Below, in pieces: positions 47,721 to 59,653 of a DNA stretch of 64,000 bases. The position numbers and the translations under genes were made by a program. The stretch's first letter is position 1. Every line of letters starts with the position of its first letter. Origin of the DNA: Blastomyces gilchristii SLH14081. Its lineage: Eukaryota > Ascomycota > Eurotiomycetes > Onygenales > Ajellomycetaceae. The stretch is from NCBI RefSeq assembly GCF_000003855.2, contig NW_003101680.1, forward strand, positions 5,311,510-5,375,509, in the 5' to 3' direction. The notes beneath the pieces were generated by a model, which saw nothing but the letters and a program-made list of their open reading frames with translations, searched no databases and was not told where the DNA came from.

Positions 47721-48789
47721 ATACATAACCAGCAGACAATGAGTCAACAGCACATCAACAACTATAAAATCAGTATACTTCAAGATCTGACTGAGCCTTT
47801 GATCCCTGCACAGTGAGATATATTAAATCTAGTTTTAATACCTCAATATTCAATAGATTCTGCAAGGAATTGAGAACAGCAACACTAGATTTCTATTGAA
47901 TTTGAGAATTAACTCTATATTGATATAATCATTGACAAAGTCTTCTATTTTGAGATATAAATAACCAGTTTCTCTACATCCCACTGACAATACTTATATT
48001 ATTATATAGAAACAGACTTATATTCTCTATAATATCAAGACTCTGAAGAGGGAAAGTCCTGATAGAGAGTATACAGTAGTGCATATCTTAGTAGTTTCTA
48101 TCTCATTCTTCTGCAGCAGTTAATGCAAAAAAAAGATCTTAGAAATAGTTTTTTACTTCTCTTGAAAAAGTAAGGTGTTTTTCTCTGAATTTTATACAAT
48201 ATTCTTACAAAGAATTAAAAACAGAGCTGTTTTCTGTCATAATTTCATATTCTTTTAAGTAAGAATTACTTTTTCAGTGACTGAAGAGCTTTTATTAATA
48301 CTTAATTTCTTTTTATACTCTTTATTAACTGATTTGAGTTGCACACTTATTGTGTGAGAAGAATTGAATGATTTAGAATAAAATTAAATAGTGTTAATCA
48401 ATTTCTCTGCAAAAAATTGATTTATTTTTTGTCAGTTTTTGTCTCAAAAACTGTTATATTATCTGATTTATTATCAATTGATATCATACTTTTCCTCACT
48501 GTATCTCAAGAAAGAGATTATAAAGATTTTATTAATTTATCTTAAAAATCAATTTTAGTTTATTAGATTCTCTTCAAAAATCTAATCTAGTTACTGAACT
48601 AGTGTGAAAAAAATCAGGTATTTTATACACAAAAGTCTTTTATTCTTCTTTTGAAACAGTTTGATCAACTTTTCAATTGAAAACAGACTTAGAAATCACT
48701 TAATTGAAACAGTCTGATCAACTTTTCAAAAGAGTTCAATAAATATCTCAATTAAAACAGTCTGATCTACTTTTCATTGAGTGAGAATA
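47721..48789 (+). other. LINE F 5' UTR, remainder
   Basis: Non-coding leader, strongly AT-rich, colinear with 3490-4578 (LINE A) and the inverted 1-1169 (LINE D). No gene is seen. Confidence 0.8.
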
Positions 48790-50391
48790 ATGAGTGCAAA
48801 AATACACTCAGTTGATGTGGAAAAAGATACTTTCTCAAATGCTATTTCTGAGATTGAAATTCTAAAGAGAAGAAAGAAAGAAGAAATAGAGAAATAATAA
48901 GTTCTTGAAATACAGAAACTTGAAAAAGTAAGCAAGATTCTTGAAAAGCAGTGTCTGAGTGAGATGAATGAAGAAGTTCTGTTAATTCTTCATACTCAGG
49001 CTAGATAACTACAGAAGATGATTAAGTTCAAACTTAGAATTTCAAACACAGTTTAAAAAACATTGAAAATTTCTAGTATGATCACTGACTCTTCATCTTG
49101 CTCTTCTTCTTTTTTTTCTACTTCTTCTTCTTCTTTGAATCAGAAGAAAACATATACTCAAGCAGCTGAATCTGCTGTCTCTGAACCTGCTATCTTAAAA
49201 TCTACTTAAAATCCTGAGAAAACTGAAAAGAATACTGCTCATACTTCTATTCATAGAAAAGTGAAAAAGAAAATGTAAAAAGAGAAAAACTTTCAAATCT
49301 TCAGAAATAGAAGACTTATTCTCAAAGTCTCAAATCAGAACATTCAGTAAAGAAATAAGCTAAACTCAAATCTCATTTTCAAAATCAGAAATGAAATTAA
49401 TCAGCAGTTCTTCTCTCAGTTGATAACTGATATTAAATTTCAAAAATCAGTTATAGCTTCAATTAAGTCATCATTCTTTGAAAACTTCATTATTCTGACT
49501 ACAATGCCTGAATTCAGTACTGAATTCCTTATTCAGAATGAGAATCTCTGAAAGTCAGTAGTAGAATCTTTGCTAAATACAATAATTCTATCTGAGAGAG
49601 ATGAAAAGTAAGATAAATTCATTCTTTATAATATTTCAGTTGAAATTTTTGACTGTGAAGAAGGAATACTACTACTTAAAAATGAATTGAAAGAATACAA
49701 CTCTATTCAACTGAGAAAAGAGCCTGTATGACTAAATTCAATTGAGTTCAGATAAAGCAGGAGAAATGTCTCTGTTCTAGTATATATAAAAACACTTGAA
49801 CAGTTAAAGATCTCTGAAGTAAGAGTAGCAGATTTGAAAATGAGAGTTCATGAATACAAAGACTTAAGAATGAATCTCAAAGCTTAAACACAGTGTTTAA
49901 ACTGTCAAAGATATGAATACTTTATAATCTCATGTTTTAGAGACTCAAAATATACATTCTGTATCAGAGATCATAAAACTAGTAAACATAAATGTGAAAC
50001 ATGCTCAAAAAGAGATGAAATATGTTAATACACTCTACTTAAGTGCTCTAATTGCAAAGAAAAACATGTATCTAGCTCAAAAGAATATATATTTACTTCA
50101 AGAACTCAAAAGAACTGGAGAAAAGATGAAGCTCAAAGTCAATCTAGAACTGAAGAGAAGAGTCAAGTCAGTAAACTTATAATTATAAGCTTAAAAAGAA
50201 GAAACTCTCAACTATTCAAATCTTCAAACTTCAATTCTCCAGCTAAATGTAAATAGAATTTGAATTCTCAAACTTCTGTTAAGATTAGAGAATTGAGAAA
50301 TGACTCTGATAATAAACTATATATAATATAAGCAGTTGAGATTCCTACTTTTCAAAATAGTTATAATCTACTATCTGATGATTGTGATTAG
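48790..50391 (+). pseudogene. LINE F ORF1
   Basis: 533 codons from ATG 48790 to TAG 50389-50391 in one frame, with about a dozen internal stops. Ser-rich stretch near 49090-49140; zinc knuckle CLNCQRYEY from 49894 (His now Tyr), second Cys/His cluster CIRDHKTSKHKCETC near 49960-50005, third CSNCKEKH near 50045. Same layout as LINE A ORF1. RNA-binding nucleoprotein of the LINE. Confidence 0.88.
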
Positions 50392-50420
50392 ATTCTACTC
50401 TATCTCTACTCTCTTTTAGT

Positions 50421-53400
50421 ATGAATATACAACAAAAACAATAAAAAAAGTTTAAAAACTCTTCAAAAATCACATTTATTCAAAATAATATAGATAGAAA
50501 CTCAAATTATATTTATTCTTGTCTTTAAATTGCATTTGAATAAAAAGTTAATTTTATATTACTTCAGAAACTGAATTTTGATGCTGAGTAAAAATACATT
50601 ATTTCTCATTCAAGCTACTACTGCTTTCTATCTCAAAAGTCTGAGATAAAGTCAAGAGTAGTGATCTATGAAAGAAAGAGATCAAGATATCAATTTAATC
50701 TAAGATTTGATATCATGTCTGACCCTGATATTCTGGTGAGTGATATTATAGATAAAGAAAATGAGTTTGATACTATACAGCTCATAAATATCTATAATGA
50801 AAAGTCATTGAAGAAAAATAACAATATCTGAACAATTGATAGAGGATTTCTGAACATAACTTCATTAAGAAACTCTATAATTATAGAAGATTTCAATGCA
50901 CATTATTTCTGATAAAATTCAGAATGCAAGAGAGCAGTAAGAGCTGATAATCTGATTGAATGAATCTTTATACATTCAATAGATTTGATTAATAAGTCTG
51001 ATCAACAAACATTCTTTAGAAAAGATATGAAACAGAAATCTATTATAGATTTAATCTTCATATCACAAAATCTAATGAAAAAAAGACTTGTAAACTGATT
51101 TATTAATTCAAATAAGACATCAGAATCAGATTATGAGATTATCTAATTTGATATTACACTGAGAAAAAAACAAATGAGTGAAAACCCTCTTCTCTCTAAT
51201 CAGTTTAACTTTGAAAAAGCTGATTGAAAAGCAGTTAAAGAAAGTATAAGACTATTAAAATCTGAAAGACAGAGTGAGCTATATTGAAATTCTGGTCAAG
51301 ATATCTCAAATGAAATACTTGAGAATAGAGTGAAGCTCATTACATCTATTATTCTAACAAGTATTAGAGATAATATTTCAAAGAGAAAATCTTCTGAGTA
51401 TTCAAAACCTTGATGAAATGAGAATATCTCATCTAAAAGAAAAGAATTAACTACTGCTAGAAGAGATTGAAAGAATGATGTAATATCTGATGAAGAGTTC
51501 AAAGCTGTCAGAAATGAATATTTTTCAGATATTAAAAGAGCTAAAACAGACTGCTGGAATAAATTTCTTGAAGAAGTATAAGAAAAGAAAGTTTTTAAAG
51601 CTTTTAACTATACTAAAACAAGAAGTGTAGCAAAACTTCCAGCCTTAGAATATGAGTTTCAGAATGAATCATATACAGCAAACTCTTTTGAGAAAAAATG
51701 TGAAGCTTTCATGAGAATTCTCTTTCAGAACTTACCAGATTCAGATTCAGATTCAGAGGAAGAGAATATATCACTTCTCAACTACATTGATGAAAACAAC
51801 TAAGAATGGCCTGATCTTATATAAGATGAATTAGAGTCAGCTATCTTCTCAAGTTCTGTTAAAACTGCTGCAGGGCCTGATTCAATTAATCACTTACTTA
51901 TTTAAAATATATATTTCTACTTAAAGAATGAATATTTTGAGCTCTTTTTCAATCTCTTGAAAAATGAATATCATTCTGAATGCTGGAGAGAAGCCACTGA
52001 AGTGATTCTTATAAAATCTAATAGAAAAACTTCAATTCCTAAGTCATATAGAGTAATACCTCTATTAAACTGTCTAGAAAAGGTTTTAAAAAAGATAATA
52101 ACTACTCAACTATCTTTTATAAGCTCTATTAATAACTCTCTTTTATTCAGTGAATAAATGAGAGATAGAAAACAATGTTCTGTAATTGACACTGTTCTCT
52201 CAGTTATTCATAATATTCAAATAGCAAAGTATGAAGATCTGGTCTCAACTGCAGTTTTTATTGATATAAAAGAAGCATTTGATTATGTTTCAAAGTCAAA
52301 GTTAATTCAGACTTTGAAGATGTTAAAACTGTCACTTTCTCTAATAAAATAAGTTGACTGTTTTATATTTAAAAGAATTATACAACTTTTCTTTGATGAA
52401 ATGAAATAAGATAAGACTGAGATAAAAGTAGAAGTGCTGTAAGAATCTTCAGTCTCACTCATTTTATTTGCAATATACACTGTATATCTATTCAAAGATT
52501 GAAATATGAAAATAGTGTAATTTTCAAGTTATGTAGATGATATTAATCTAGTCTACAGCTCAAAAACTATCAAAGAGAATTTAAAAGTGATTGAAAAAGC
52601 TGTAAAGAAAATCTTTGTCAGAGTAGATATCAATCAAATTCAATTTAATATGAATAAAACTGAGTTAATTCATTTCTTTTCTAGATTCAATGAGAAAGAA
52701 CTATCTCTAACTCGTTTAAATAGAGAGATTAAACCCAGTTTAAATGTTAAATGATTAGAAGTATGGTTAAACTCCAAGTTGAATTTTAAATATCATATTC
52801 AACAAAGAACTGTCAAGGCAGAAAGACTATTGAACAACATTATCAGACTATCAAATACAGAGAGAGGTCTATTCTTCCAGGCTATGAGACAGTTATATAT
52901 AGTCTGTATTATCTCAGTAGCTGATTATGAAGTTCAAGTTTGATGAAATAATCAAGAAAATTTCACTGAACTCTTTCAAAGTCTGCAAAACAGAGCTTTG
53001 AGAAGAATTCTGAGAGCATTTAAATCATCTTCTATTAAAGCAATAGAAATTGAAGCTTTAATTCTCTCTTCTGCTATTAGATTTGAAAAGGCCTGTATAA
53101 ACTATGCTCTGAGAGTTATAAAGATGAGCTTAAATCATATAATCAGAGAAAGAGTCTCTTCTTCATTTTTATTAATTAACTATGAAAATAAACTAGATTG
53201 AAATAGATTTCTTGATTGAAATGAAAATAATTCTTCAAAGAAAATGTCTTCTCAACTGTACAGACTATACTCACTGATTAAAAATTAATTTTCTTCTTTA
53301 AATATTGAAAAAGTTGATCATGAGAAGATATCTCTCTGAAGAGAAAAGCTTGAATCTCTTATAGACTTATAAATAAGTGAACTATCTAAAGAGAAAGAAT

Positions 53401-54383
53401 ATGAACAGCATTTGAAGTGAATTTCTATCATTAATATAAAAGACTCTATTCTGATTTATTCAGATGACTCAAAAAATGAGAATTTGAATAGATTAGATAC
53501 AGACATTGCTTATACTGAAGATAATATTAATTTTATCTCAGATTTCTGAAATTTAGACTGTGTATCTGAAGTCTTTGACACTGAACTATTTATAATAGTG
53601 AAAGCTTTCAAACTTATTAAAATAAAATCTTATAAAAGAGAAAATAGTTTGAAAGAGATATAAATATTCTCTAATAGTCAAGCTGCTTTAAAAAGACTTA
53701 GAAATAGTCAGATTCATAATGATTAAATGAATCTTAAACTGATCTTAAACTCTATTTTAACAATTCAAAAGAGAAGAATATCAAAGCTGATAATTCATCA
53801 GCACTGAGTTCCTGCTCATATGAATATTCATGATAATGAATTGACTGATTCAGCTGCAAAAAAAGATTCAGAATTAAGCAGATCTATTCAAAAAATTATG
53901 TTCTGATCTTTTATAAAGAGAAAAATAAAAGAATCTTGTTTAGACAAGTGAAATAAAAGCTGGCAGAAACAAAAGAAGAGTATATATTATTCAAGATTTA
54001 AAACAAAATCTAAGTGGAAATCTTGTTTAATTAAATGTAAAAAGAAAATATTCTCATCTATAATACAGCTGAAATTAGAATATGACTATTTTAAATCTTA
54101 TATATGAAGATTTAATGATAGATTTGATTCAATAGAATGCTCATTCTGCAATGCAAATGAGAATCCTGAGAATATTGTAATACACTGTGCATTATACAAC
54201 AGTCTCAGAGTCAGATTGAAAGAGAAGTATAATCTAAATCAATTAAATATGAGATTCTTATTCTCAACTGAGACAGGAATTAAATACTTAATAGACTTTC
54301 TATCAGAAACTCAAGTAGCTACAAGAAAATGACTGAATTCAGAAATATCTGAATATGAAGAGAAGGAAATCAATCAGATATAG
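50421..54383 (+). pseudogene. LINE F ORF2 (EN-RT-RNase H-CCHC)
   Basis: 1320 codons from ATG 50421 to TAG 54381-54383, all domains in one frame. Endonuclease GDFNAH at 50886-50903 (first Gly now Glu), SDYE (from SDHE) near 51125. RT: TAAGPDSIN about 51860, SYRVIPLLNCLEKVL about 52041, FIDIKEAFD about 52257, YVDD intact at 52530-52541. RNase H 53440-53900 with YSDDSK, ELFIIVKAF, IFSNSQAAL and a PAHMNIHDNELTDSAAK-like end. C-terminal knuckle CSFC...HC near 54140-54190. Stops are at former Trp, Arg and Gln codons. The frame conservation over nearly 4 kb shows decay by substitution only. Confidence 0.93.
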
Positions 54384-54753
54384 TCTGTTAAAACAGCTAT
54401 ATACTATCTTTTAATAATTTGTTTCATTACAGTCTCTCTTTATTTTACTTTACTTTTTTCTCTCTATTCTTTTCTATCTATCTATTTAATGTGTCTATCT
54501 TTAAGACTGTGTTCTCTTTTCTTTTGTCATGTCAAATGGTTTCAAAGTATCAGAAGATGTTAAAATACTGCAATTTGTAAACAGTTTTTGTATTATAAGC
54601 TGGAATTTTCTGATTTTGCATATCTGAAGTTGGTGAATGTATAATAGTTAACTTTATAGATATAGGAAAAACCCTGAGAACTTTTAGTTCTCAGGTAGAT
54701 GTCATAGTCTCTAACTGTATACATCTATAATTGAAGAATAATAATAATAATAA
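54384..54753 (+). other. LINE F 3' UTR, hairpin and TAA tail
   Basis: About 370 bp. Hairpin at 54673-54695 (CCTGAGAACT-TTT-AGTTCTCAGG), then about 40 bp and the TAA-repeat tail from 54737. The loop is TTT where the two other copies have AAA. Confidence 0.85.
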
Positions 54754-55813
54754 TAACTTCACTGTTAATCTCTCTGAGAGTAAGAATTATAGAAACATTC
54801 TGATTATTGTGAACTGATTCAGCAAAGATGTAATATTGAAATCTTGTAATAAGATGAATATTGAATAAATCACTGAAGCTCTTCTACAGAGTCTGTTCTA
54901 TTGAATACATGAATTACTGAGATCTATAGTATCAGATCAGAGCTATCAATTCATGAGTACTCTCTGAATAAGAATCTGTTAAGTTCTCAAGATTACACAC
55001 TGTTTATTAACTGTCTATCACTCTGAGACTGATGATGCATCAGAACAGATAATTCAGACTGTAAAGAATTATCTTCATAAGTTCTGTAATCACTTATAAG
55101 ATGATTGACATGATCTTCTTCTACATGCAGAGATTACTATCAATAACTGAAATGTCATTTTAACAGATATAAGCTCATTCTTTCTTACACATGAATTTCA
55201 TATAAAAGTGTTAAATCTTCTAGAGATCACACATTTCACACTGAACTTCTACAGTCTAATTCAGATCACTGATAATATAGTAATAAAGCTCTAAGATATC
55301 TGTGACTGAGCAGAGGCCTCTATGACAACTGTGAAGCAAGATTAAGAAGATCAAGTTAATATCTGACAAGATTCTACAGAACAGTATAAGATAGAAGATC
55401 TTGTATGATTAAATCTTAAAAATATACAGATTACATATTCATTCTGCATATTGAATTATCATTATATAAAATACACAGTGACAGAGATTCTAGACAGTCA
55501 TAACTACTGTCTTGATACTTTATCAGAGATTTATAATGTGTTTCACATGAGCTTGCTCTGCTGTGCTGTCACTGACTCATTTCCTTCTCAACTGACTTTC
55601 AACTGGCAGTTGCCAGGGATCATAGAAGAGGATAATGAACTTGAATGAGAGATTGAGAATATTCTTGATAAGAGATCTCACAGCTGTAGCTGACAATATC
55701 TTGTAAAATGAGTCAGCTATGATTGCCTGACCCGGACTCCGAGTTCTGCATTATCTGAGACTGCGCTCCTTGACCAATGAAAGCTATGCATGATCAGAAA
55801 AGAAAGAAGCTAA
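54754..55813 (+). pseudogene. Gypsy C pol, part 2 (IN core, chromodomain)
   Basis: Resumes integrase after LINE F. Catalytic region 54770-55100, chromodomain at about 55640-55720 with WEIENIL-type text and QYLVK, and an end that runs to the polypurine tract AGAAAAGAAAGAAGC. The 65-codon open frame at 55451-55648 is the true frame of the linker before the chromodomain. Confidence 0.87.
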
Positions 55814-56104
55814 TGTGACAGACTGCACTCAATCAAGCATATAGACTATTTCATTTACACTTCATAGATTTCACTGAAAGCTCTGATTCTCTGTCATTCT
55901 CAATCATCAATTCTCAGTCACCATGAATGTGTATAAATTCCCCCGCTCCGAAGCTCCACTGTGTACACCATCACATACATGTATAAAAATTCACTTTAAT
56001 CACTGATTCTCGCACTTTCTCTTTCTTTTCCTTCTTTAACATTTTTCTCTTTGTTATATAAGACCTATATATTATACTGATTCATTCGGCATAGACTTCT
56101 TACA
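55814..56104 (+). repeat. Gypsy C 3' LTR
   Basis: 291 bp, TGTGACAGAC...CTTCTTACA, same length as the 5' LTR at 25483-25773. AACATTTTTCT at 56038-56048. Confidence 0.92.
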
Positions 56105-57156
56105 GTCAGATTCATAATAATTAAATGAATCTTGAACTGATTTTAAACTCTGTTTTAAAAATTCAAAAGAGAAGAATATCAAAGCTGATAATTCATTCAC
56201 ACTGAGCTTCTGCTCATATAAATATTCATGGCAATGCATTGACTGATTCAGCTGTAAAAAAGAGTTCAGAATTAAGCAGATCTATTCAAAAAAATTATGT
56301 CCTGATCTTTTATAAAGAGAATGATAAAAGAATCTTATTTAGATAAGTGAAATGAAAGCTAGCAGAAACAAGAGAAGAGTATACATTATTCAAGATTTGA
56401 AATAAAACTCAAGTGAAAATCTTGTTTAATTAAGTATAAAAAGAAAATATTCTCATCTATAATGCAGCTGAAACTAGGATATGACTATTTCAAATGTTAT
56501 ATGCAAAGATTTGATGATAGATTTGATTCAATAGAATGCTCTTTCTGCAATACAAATAAGAATTCTGAGTATATTATAATGCACTGGGCATTATACAATA
56601 GTCTCAGAGTCAGAGTGAAAGAGAAGTATGATCTAAATTAATTAAATATGAGATTCTTATTCTCAACTGAGACAGGAATTAAATACTTAATAGACTTTCT
56701 ATTAGAAACTCAAGCAGCTACAAGAAAATGGCTGAATTCAGAAATATCTGAATATAAAGAGGAGGAAATTGATCAGATATAGTCTGTTAAAACAGCTATA
56801 TATCATCTTTTGATAATTTGTTTTGTTATAGTCTCTCTTTACTTTACTTTTTTCTTTTTATTCTTTTCTATCTATCTCTTTAATATGTCTATCTTTAAGA
56901 CTGTGTTCTCTTTTCTTTTGTCATGATATTGTCAAATGATTTCAAAGTATCAGAAGATGTTAAAATACTGCAATTTGTAAACAGTTTTTATATTCTGAGC
57001 TGGAATTTTCTGATTTTGCATATCTGAAATTGGTGAATGTATAATAGTTAACTTTATAGATATAGGAAAAACCCTGAGAACTAAAAGTTCTCAGGTAGAT
57101 GTCATAGTCTCTGACTGCATACATCTATAATTGAAGAATAATAATAATAATAATAA
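56105..57156 (+). pseudogene. LINE A ORF2, part 5 and 3' UTR
   Basis: RNase H end and C-terminal knuckle (CSFC at about 56540; the last Cys reads Trp by a G/T transversion), stop near 56780, 3' UTR with hairpin 57073-57095 and TAA tail 57137-57156. The ORF end sequence agrees with LINE F 53710-54383. Confidence 0.87.
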
Positions 57157-57500
57157 TCTTCTGATCTCACTACTGCTGAATAAGACTTTTTACTATCTTC
57201 TTTTTCATTCTCTCACATGCAGTGGTATCTGCATTATTTCTATACTTAGTTCAGTCTAAATTCATCAGAAGTGTTACTTAAAATTATTATTATTCTGCTT
57301 TCTTATACAGTTTCTTCAAGATATTATAACATGTCTTATAATCTGTCTCTTCTTGCTTGAACATCTTCTTCTTCTCTTTCTTCAATCTGTGACAGTGCTC
57401 ACGCGCTTTGATGATCCGCAGAACCGCAGAATATTTAAAGAAGAATAACATAATTAATTTCAGTAAGTACTTAAGAGAGATGAAGACAGAGGTAGTCAGA

Positions 57501-57614
57501 AATGATATAATAATAATGATAATAGTAATGATAATAGTAATAATGATGATAATAGTAGTGATGATGATAATAATAATAATAATGATAATGATGATAATGA
57601 TAATAATAATGATA
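57501..57614. repeat. GAT/AAT microsatellite in element O
   Basis: 114 bp, third copy of the tract. The open frame at 57408-57632 (Ile/Met-rich) is a translation of this repeat. Confidence 0.9.
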
Positions 57615-58356
57615 AAAGAAGAAGTACATTAAAATATATTACTGACTTATCAAATATACAGAGACTTAAAGATAATATTAACAGCTTTCAGAGATGTACA
57701 GAAACAGCTACAGTGTTATATAGTAATATCATCTTCATTCAATGCATGCACTGTTGATATTCTTTGTATACAGTTATCATATAATCTGTATCAGAAATAC
57801 ATGCAGAAAACAGATCTTTATTACTAGAGTGAATAATTGCAGTAATTCTCTGTTTTCATATTATAAAGATAAGTTATTCTCATTTCTTTCTTCTCTCTTT
57901 TCTCTTCTTCAAATCATCACTAATTTCAAGCTGATATGAAAACTATTAAAACACTCTCGGAAATTCTCAAATTGAAGAGTATAGACAAATCAAATTTTTA
58001 ACAAATGTAGCAGAAATTAAATTATCTTCTACAACAATCAATTACTCACTCTCTCTTAAAAAAACAGCAGTCATGTTCCCCCTCCTTCTCTCAAATGAAT
58101 ATGATGTGAGAAAAGTGAGTATCACATCAGATTATAATAACCAACATGATCTCAGTATACAGAGCTGTATATATGCAGTGTGTGCTAAATTGAGAAGCTG
58201 CATGAGTTACACATCAGTATCAGCATCTTAATAGAAGTCATGTGATATAAGAAAGCTACAACTCTCACTTATATACACAGAGAATGAATTGCTGAAGTAA
58301 GTGCATGTATATTATATAAAAGTAATACATTTTAATAACACTCAGTCTCTAATATC

Positions 58357-58590
58357 ATGCAAATAGACTCTCTCTGTGAGATCTATTTTTATCAGAAGTC
58401 AGAGAATCTTATACTTCTCAAGACTATCTTTATATATCTTGTTTATGAAATCAATAAGAAGAATCATCAATTTCAGTATTCTATTCTTAATATTATTCAA
58501 GTGACAGCACAGTTCACTCTGATCACACTTTTTAAATGTATATTTTCTAATTATTCACATTTATACAGATATATACTAATTATGTATTAG
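58357..58590 (+). pseudogene. Element O gene 3 block b
   Basis: 77 codons open here, homologous to 12916-13145 and 37290-37515. Cys-rich start SLCEIYFYQK (Cys to Tyr compared with hAT1) and end HLYRYILIMY. Unknown function. That it stays open in three decayed copies is mild support for coding use. Confidence 0.35.
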
Positions 58591-59140
58591 ATAATATTAA
58601 GATAATAACTTATCACAGCTATGTTATTCTCAGTGTGAGAGATACACAGTTAATAATGAATATTATAAAGACTCTGAGAAGTGAGTATTTTAAAGATGCT
58701 GCAGCTCTGCAATCTTGATTTTTTTTGTTTTTATTTTTTATTTTTTTCTTTTTATTTTTTATTTTTTTCTTTTTCTTTTATTTTTTTTTTCTTTCTCTTT
58801 TTTTTATTGTGATTGTTTCTTATTTTTATTTTGTTTTTTATTGTTTTATTTTTTTTTATATTTTATATTTTTTTTATAATTAAAATTATTTGAATTATAA
58901 TCTGTGTTCAGAAAAGTAATAATACTTAATAATACTCTCTATTGAATTTTCAATAAATGAGTACTATATTATAATATTATATAAGTGAGAAATGATTTCA
59001 TAATCTTATTTAATATCATTCTCAATAATGAAATCAGAATAAATATGTAACTAAGAATTCAAACATATTCTTTATCTAGAACTAGATTTTTTTTTAAAAA
59101 GTGAATCTGAAATCTTTAATAATTGAAATAATGTGATTTG

Positions 59141-59653
59141 TAGACTGGCTGCTGAAATCATGAATTTCACATTTAGTTTCATTTGATCTGATCTCATACA
59201 TTTCTTGGCGTGAATCCCGCTGAGACTAGTCATTAGAAAAACATGCAAAGTGACTATATATCAGATCTTAAAATGAAATCATGACTTGAAAAAAATAAGA
59301 AAGTGATCTCATTTGATCTCATTTAGTTCCATTCTTAACATAAAGTTACTATTTTTAGATATTTTAAGGTTTTTTTAGACTATTTTTAATTTTTTAAAAA
59401 GTAACACTTTTTGATAACACTTAAATGAGATTTAAAGTCATTTAAAGCAATAAAAATAATTTAAATTGAGAAGTGAAAATCATGATCTCATTTGAAAAAT
59501 GTGATAAGAGTAGACAGTAAGTCTCACTGAGACAGTATAAAACTACTATCTAATGTTAAAACTGTGTAATGAGATCAGTCGAATTGCTAATGAGACTATC
59601 AAAAAATCTGGTCCTGGTCTCAGACACGGTCACACGGTCACACAGTCAGTTTA
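59141..59653. mobile_element. hAT-type MITE 2, right end hybrid
   Basis: TAGACTGGCT start and homology to MITE 1 throughout. The right end reads GGTCACACGGTCACACAGTCAG, which looks like a MITE end joined to a hAT end. Left flank GTGATTTG is hAT O sequence; right flank ATTAAGAC is gypsy H, so there is no duplication around the MITE itself. Confidence 0.8.

Larger units (their letters stand above)
47110..54753 (+). mobile_element. LINE F, full-length reference copy (7.64 kb)
   Basis: Flanked by the 14-bp duplication TAACTTCACTGTTA (47096-47109, 54754-54767; the first three bases are ambiguous with the tail) inside gypsy C integrase. Ten extra bases (47110-47119) precede the conserved start. 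5' UTR 47120-48789, ORF1, ORF2, 3' UTR with hairpin, TAA tail. Both ORFs keep frame from end to end. Confidence 0.95.
25483..56104 (+). mobile_element. Gypsy C, chromovirus split by hAT2, gypsy E and LINE F
   Basis: 291-bp LTRs at both ends and duplication GTCAG at 25478-25482 and 56105-56109. Internal pieces: 25774-26570, 38150-38694, 44419-47109 and 54754-55813. Three independent later insertions lie inside it, so it is older than hAT2, gypsy E and LINE F. Without them it is about 5.6 kb. Confidence 0.95.
2874..57156 (+). mobile_element. LINE A, full-length non-LTR retrotransposon split by four insertions
   Basis: Pieces at 2874-8010, 13758-14535, 16435-17104, 25422-25482 and 56105-57156 join into one LINE colinear with LINE F. 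A 13-bp target duplication TCTTCTGATCTCA flanks the whole (2861-2873 and 57157-57169), and the joined flanks restore the hAT gene-2 sequence seen in hAT1 and hAT2. It carries a 1.7-kb 5' UTR, ORF1, ORF2 (endonuclease, RT, RNase H, zinc knuckle), a 3' hairpin and a TAA-repeat tail. All reading frames are broken by transitions and some indels. Domain order and the RNase H place it near the Tad/I group (inference). Confidence 0.92.
57157..59653 (-). mobile_element. Outer hAT element O, right visible segment
   Basis: Starts with the LINE A duplication and continues gene 2 exon 1 (57170 to about 57480, minus), microsatellite (57501-57614), gene 3 block (58357-58590, plus) and T-rich tract (58718-58873). 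At 59140 it meets MITE 2. The last ~20 bp (TCACACAGTCAGTTTA) match the hAT terminus better than the MITE terminus, so the right end of O is probably 59653, after loss of about 110 bp. Confidence 0.8.
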
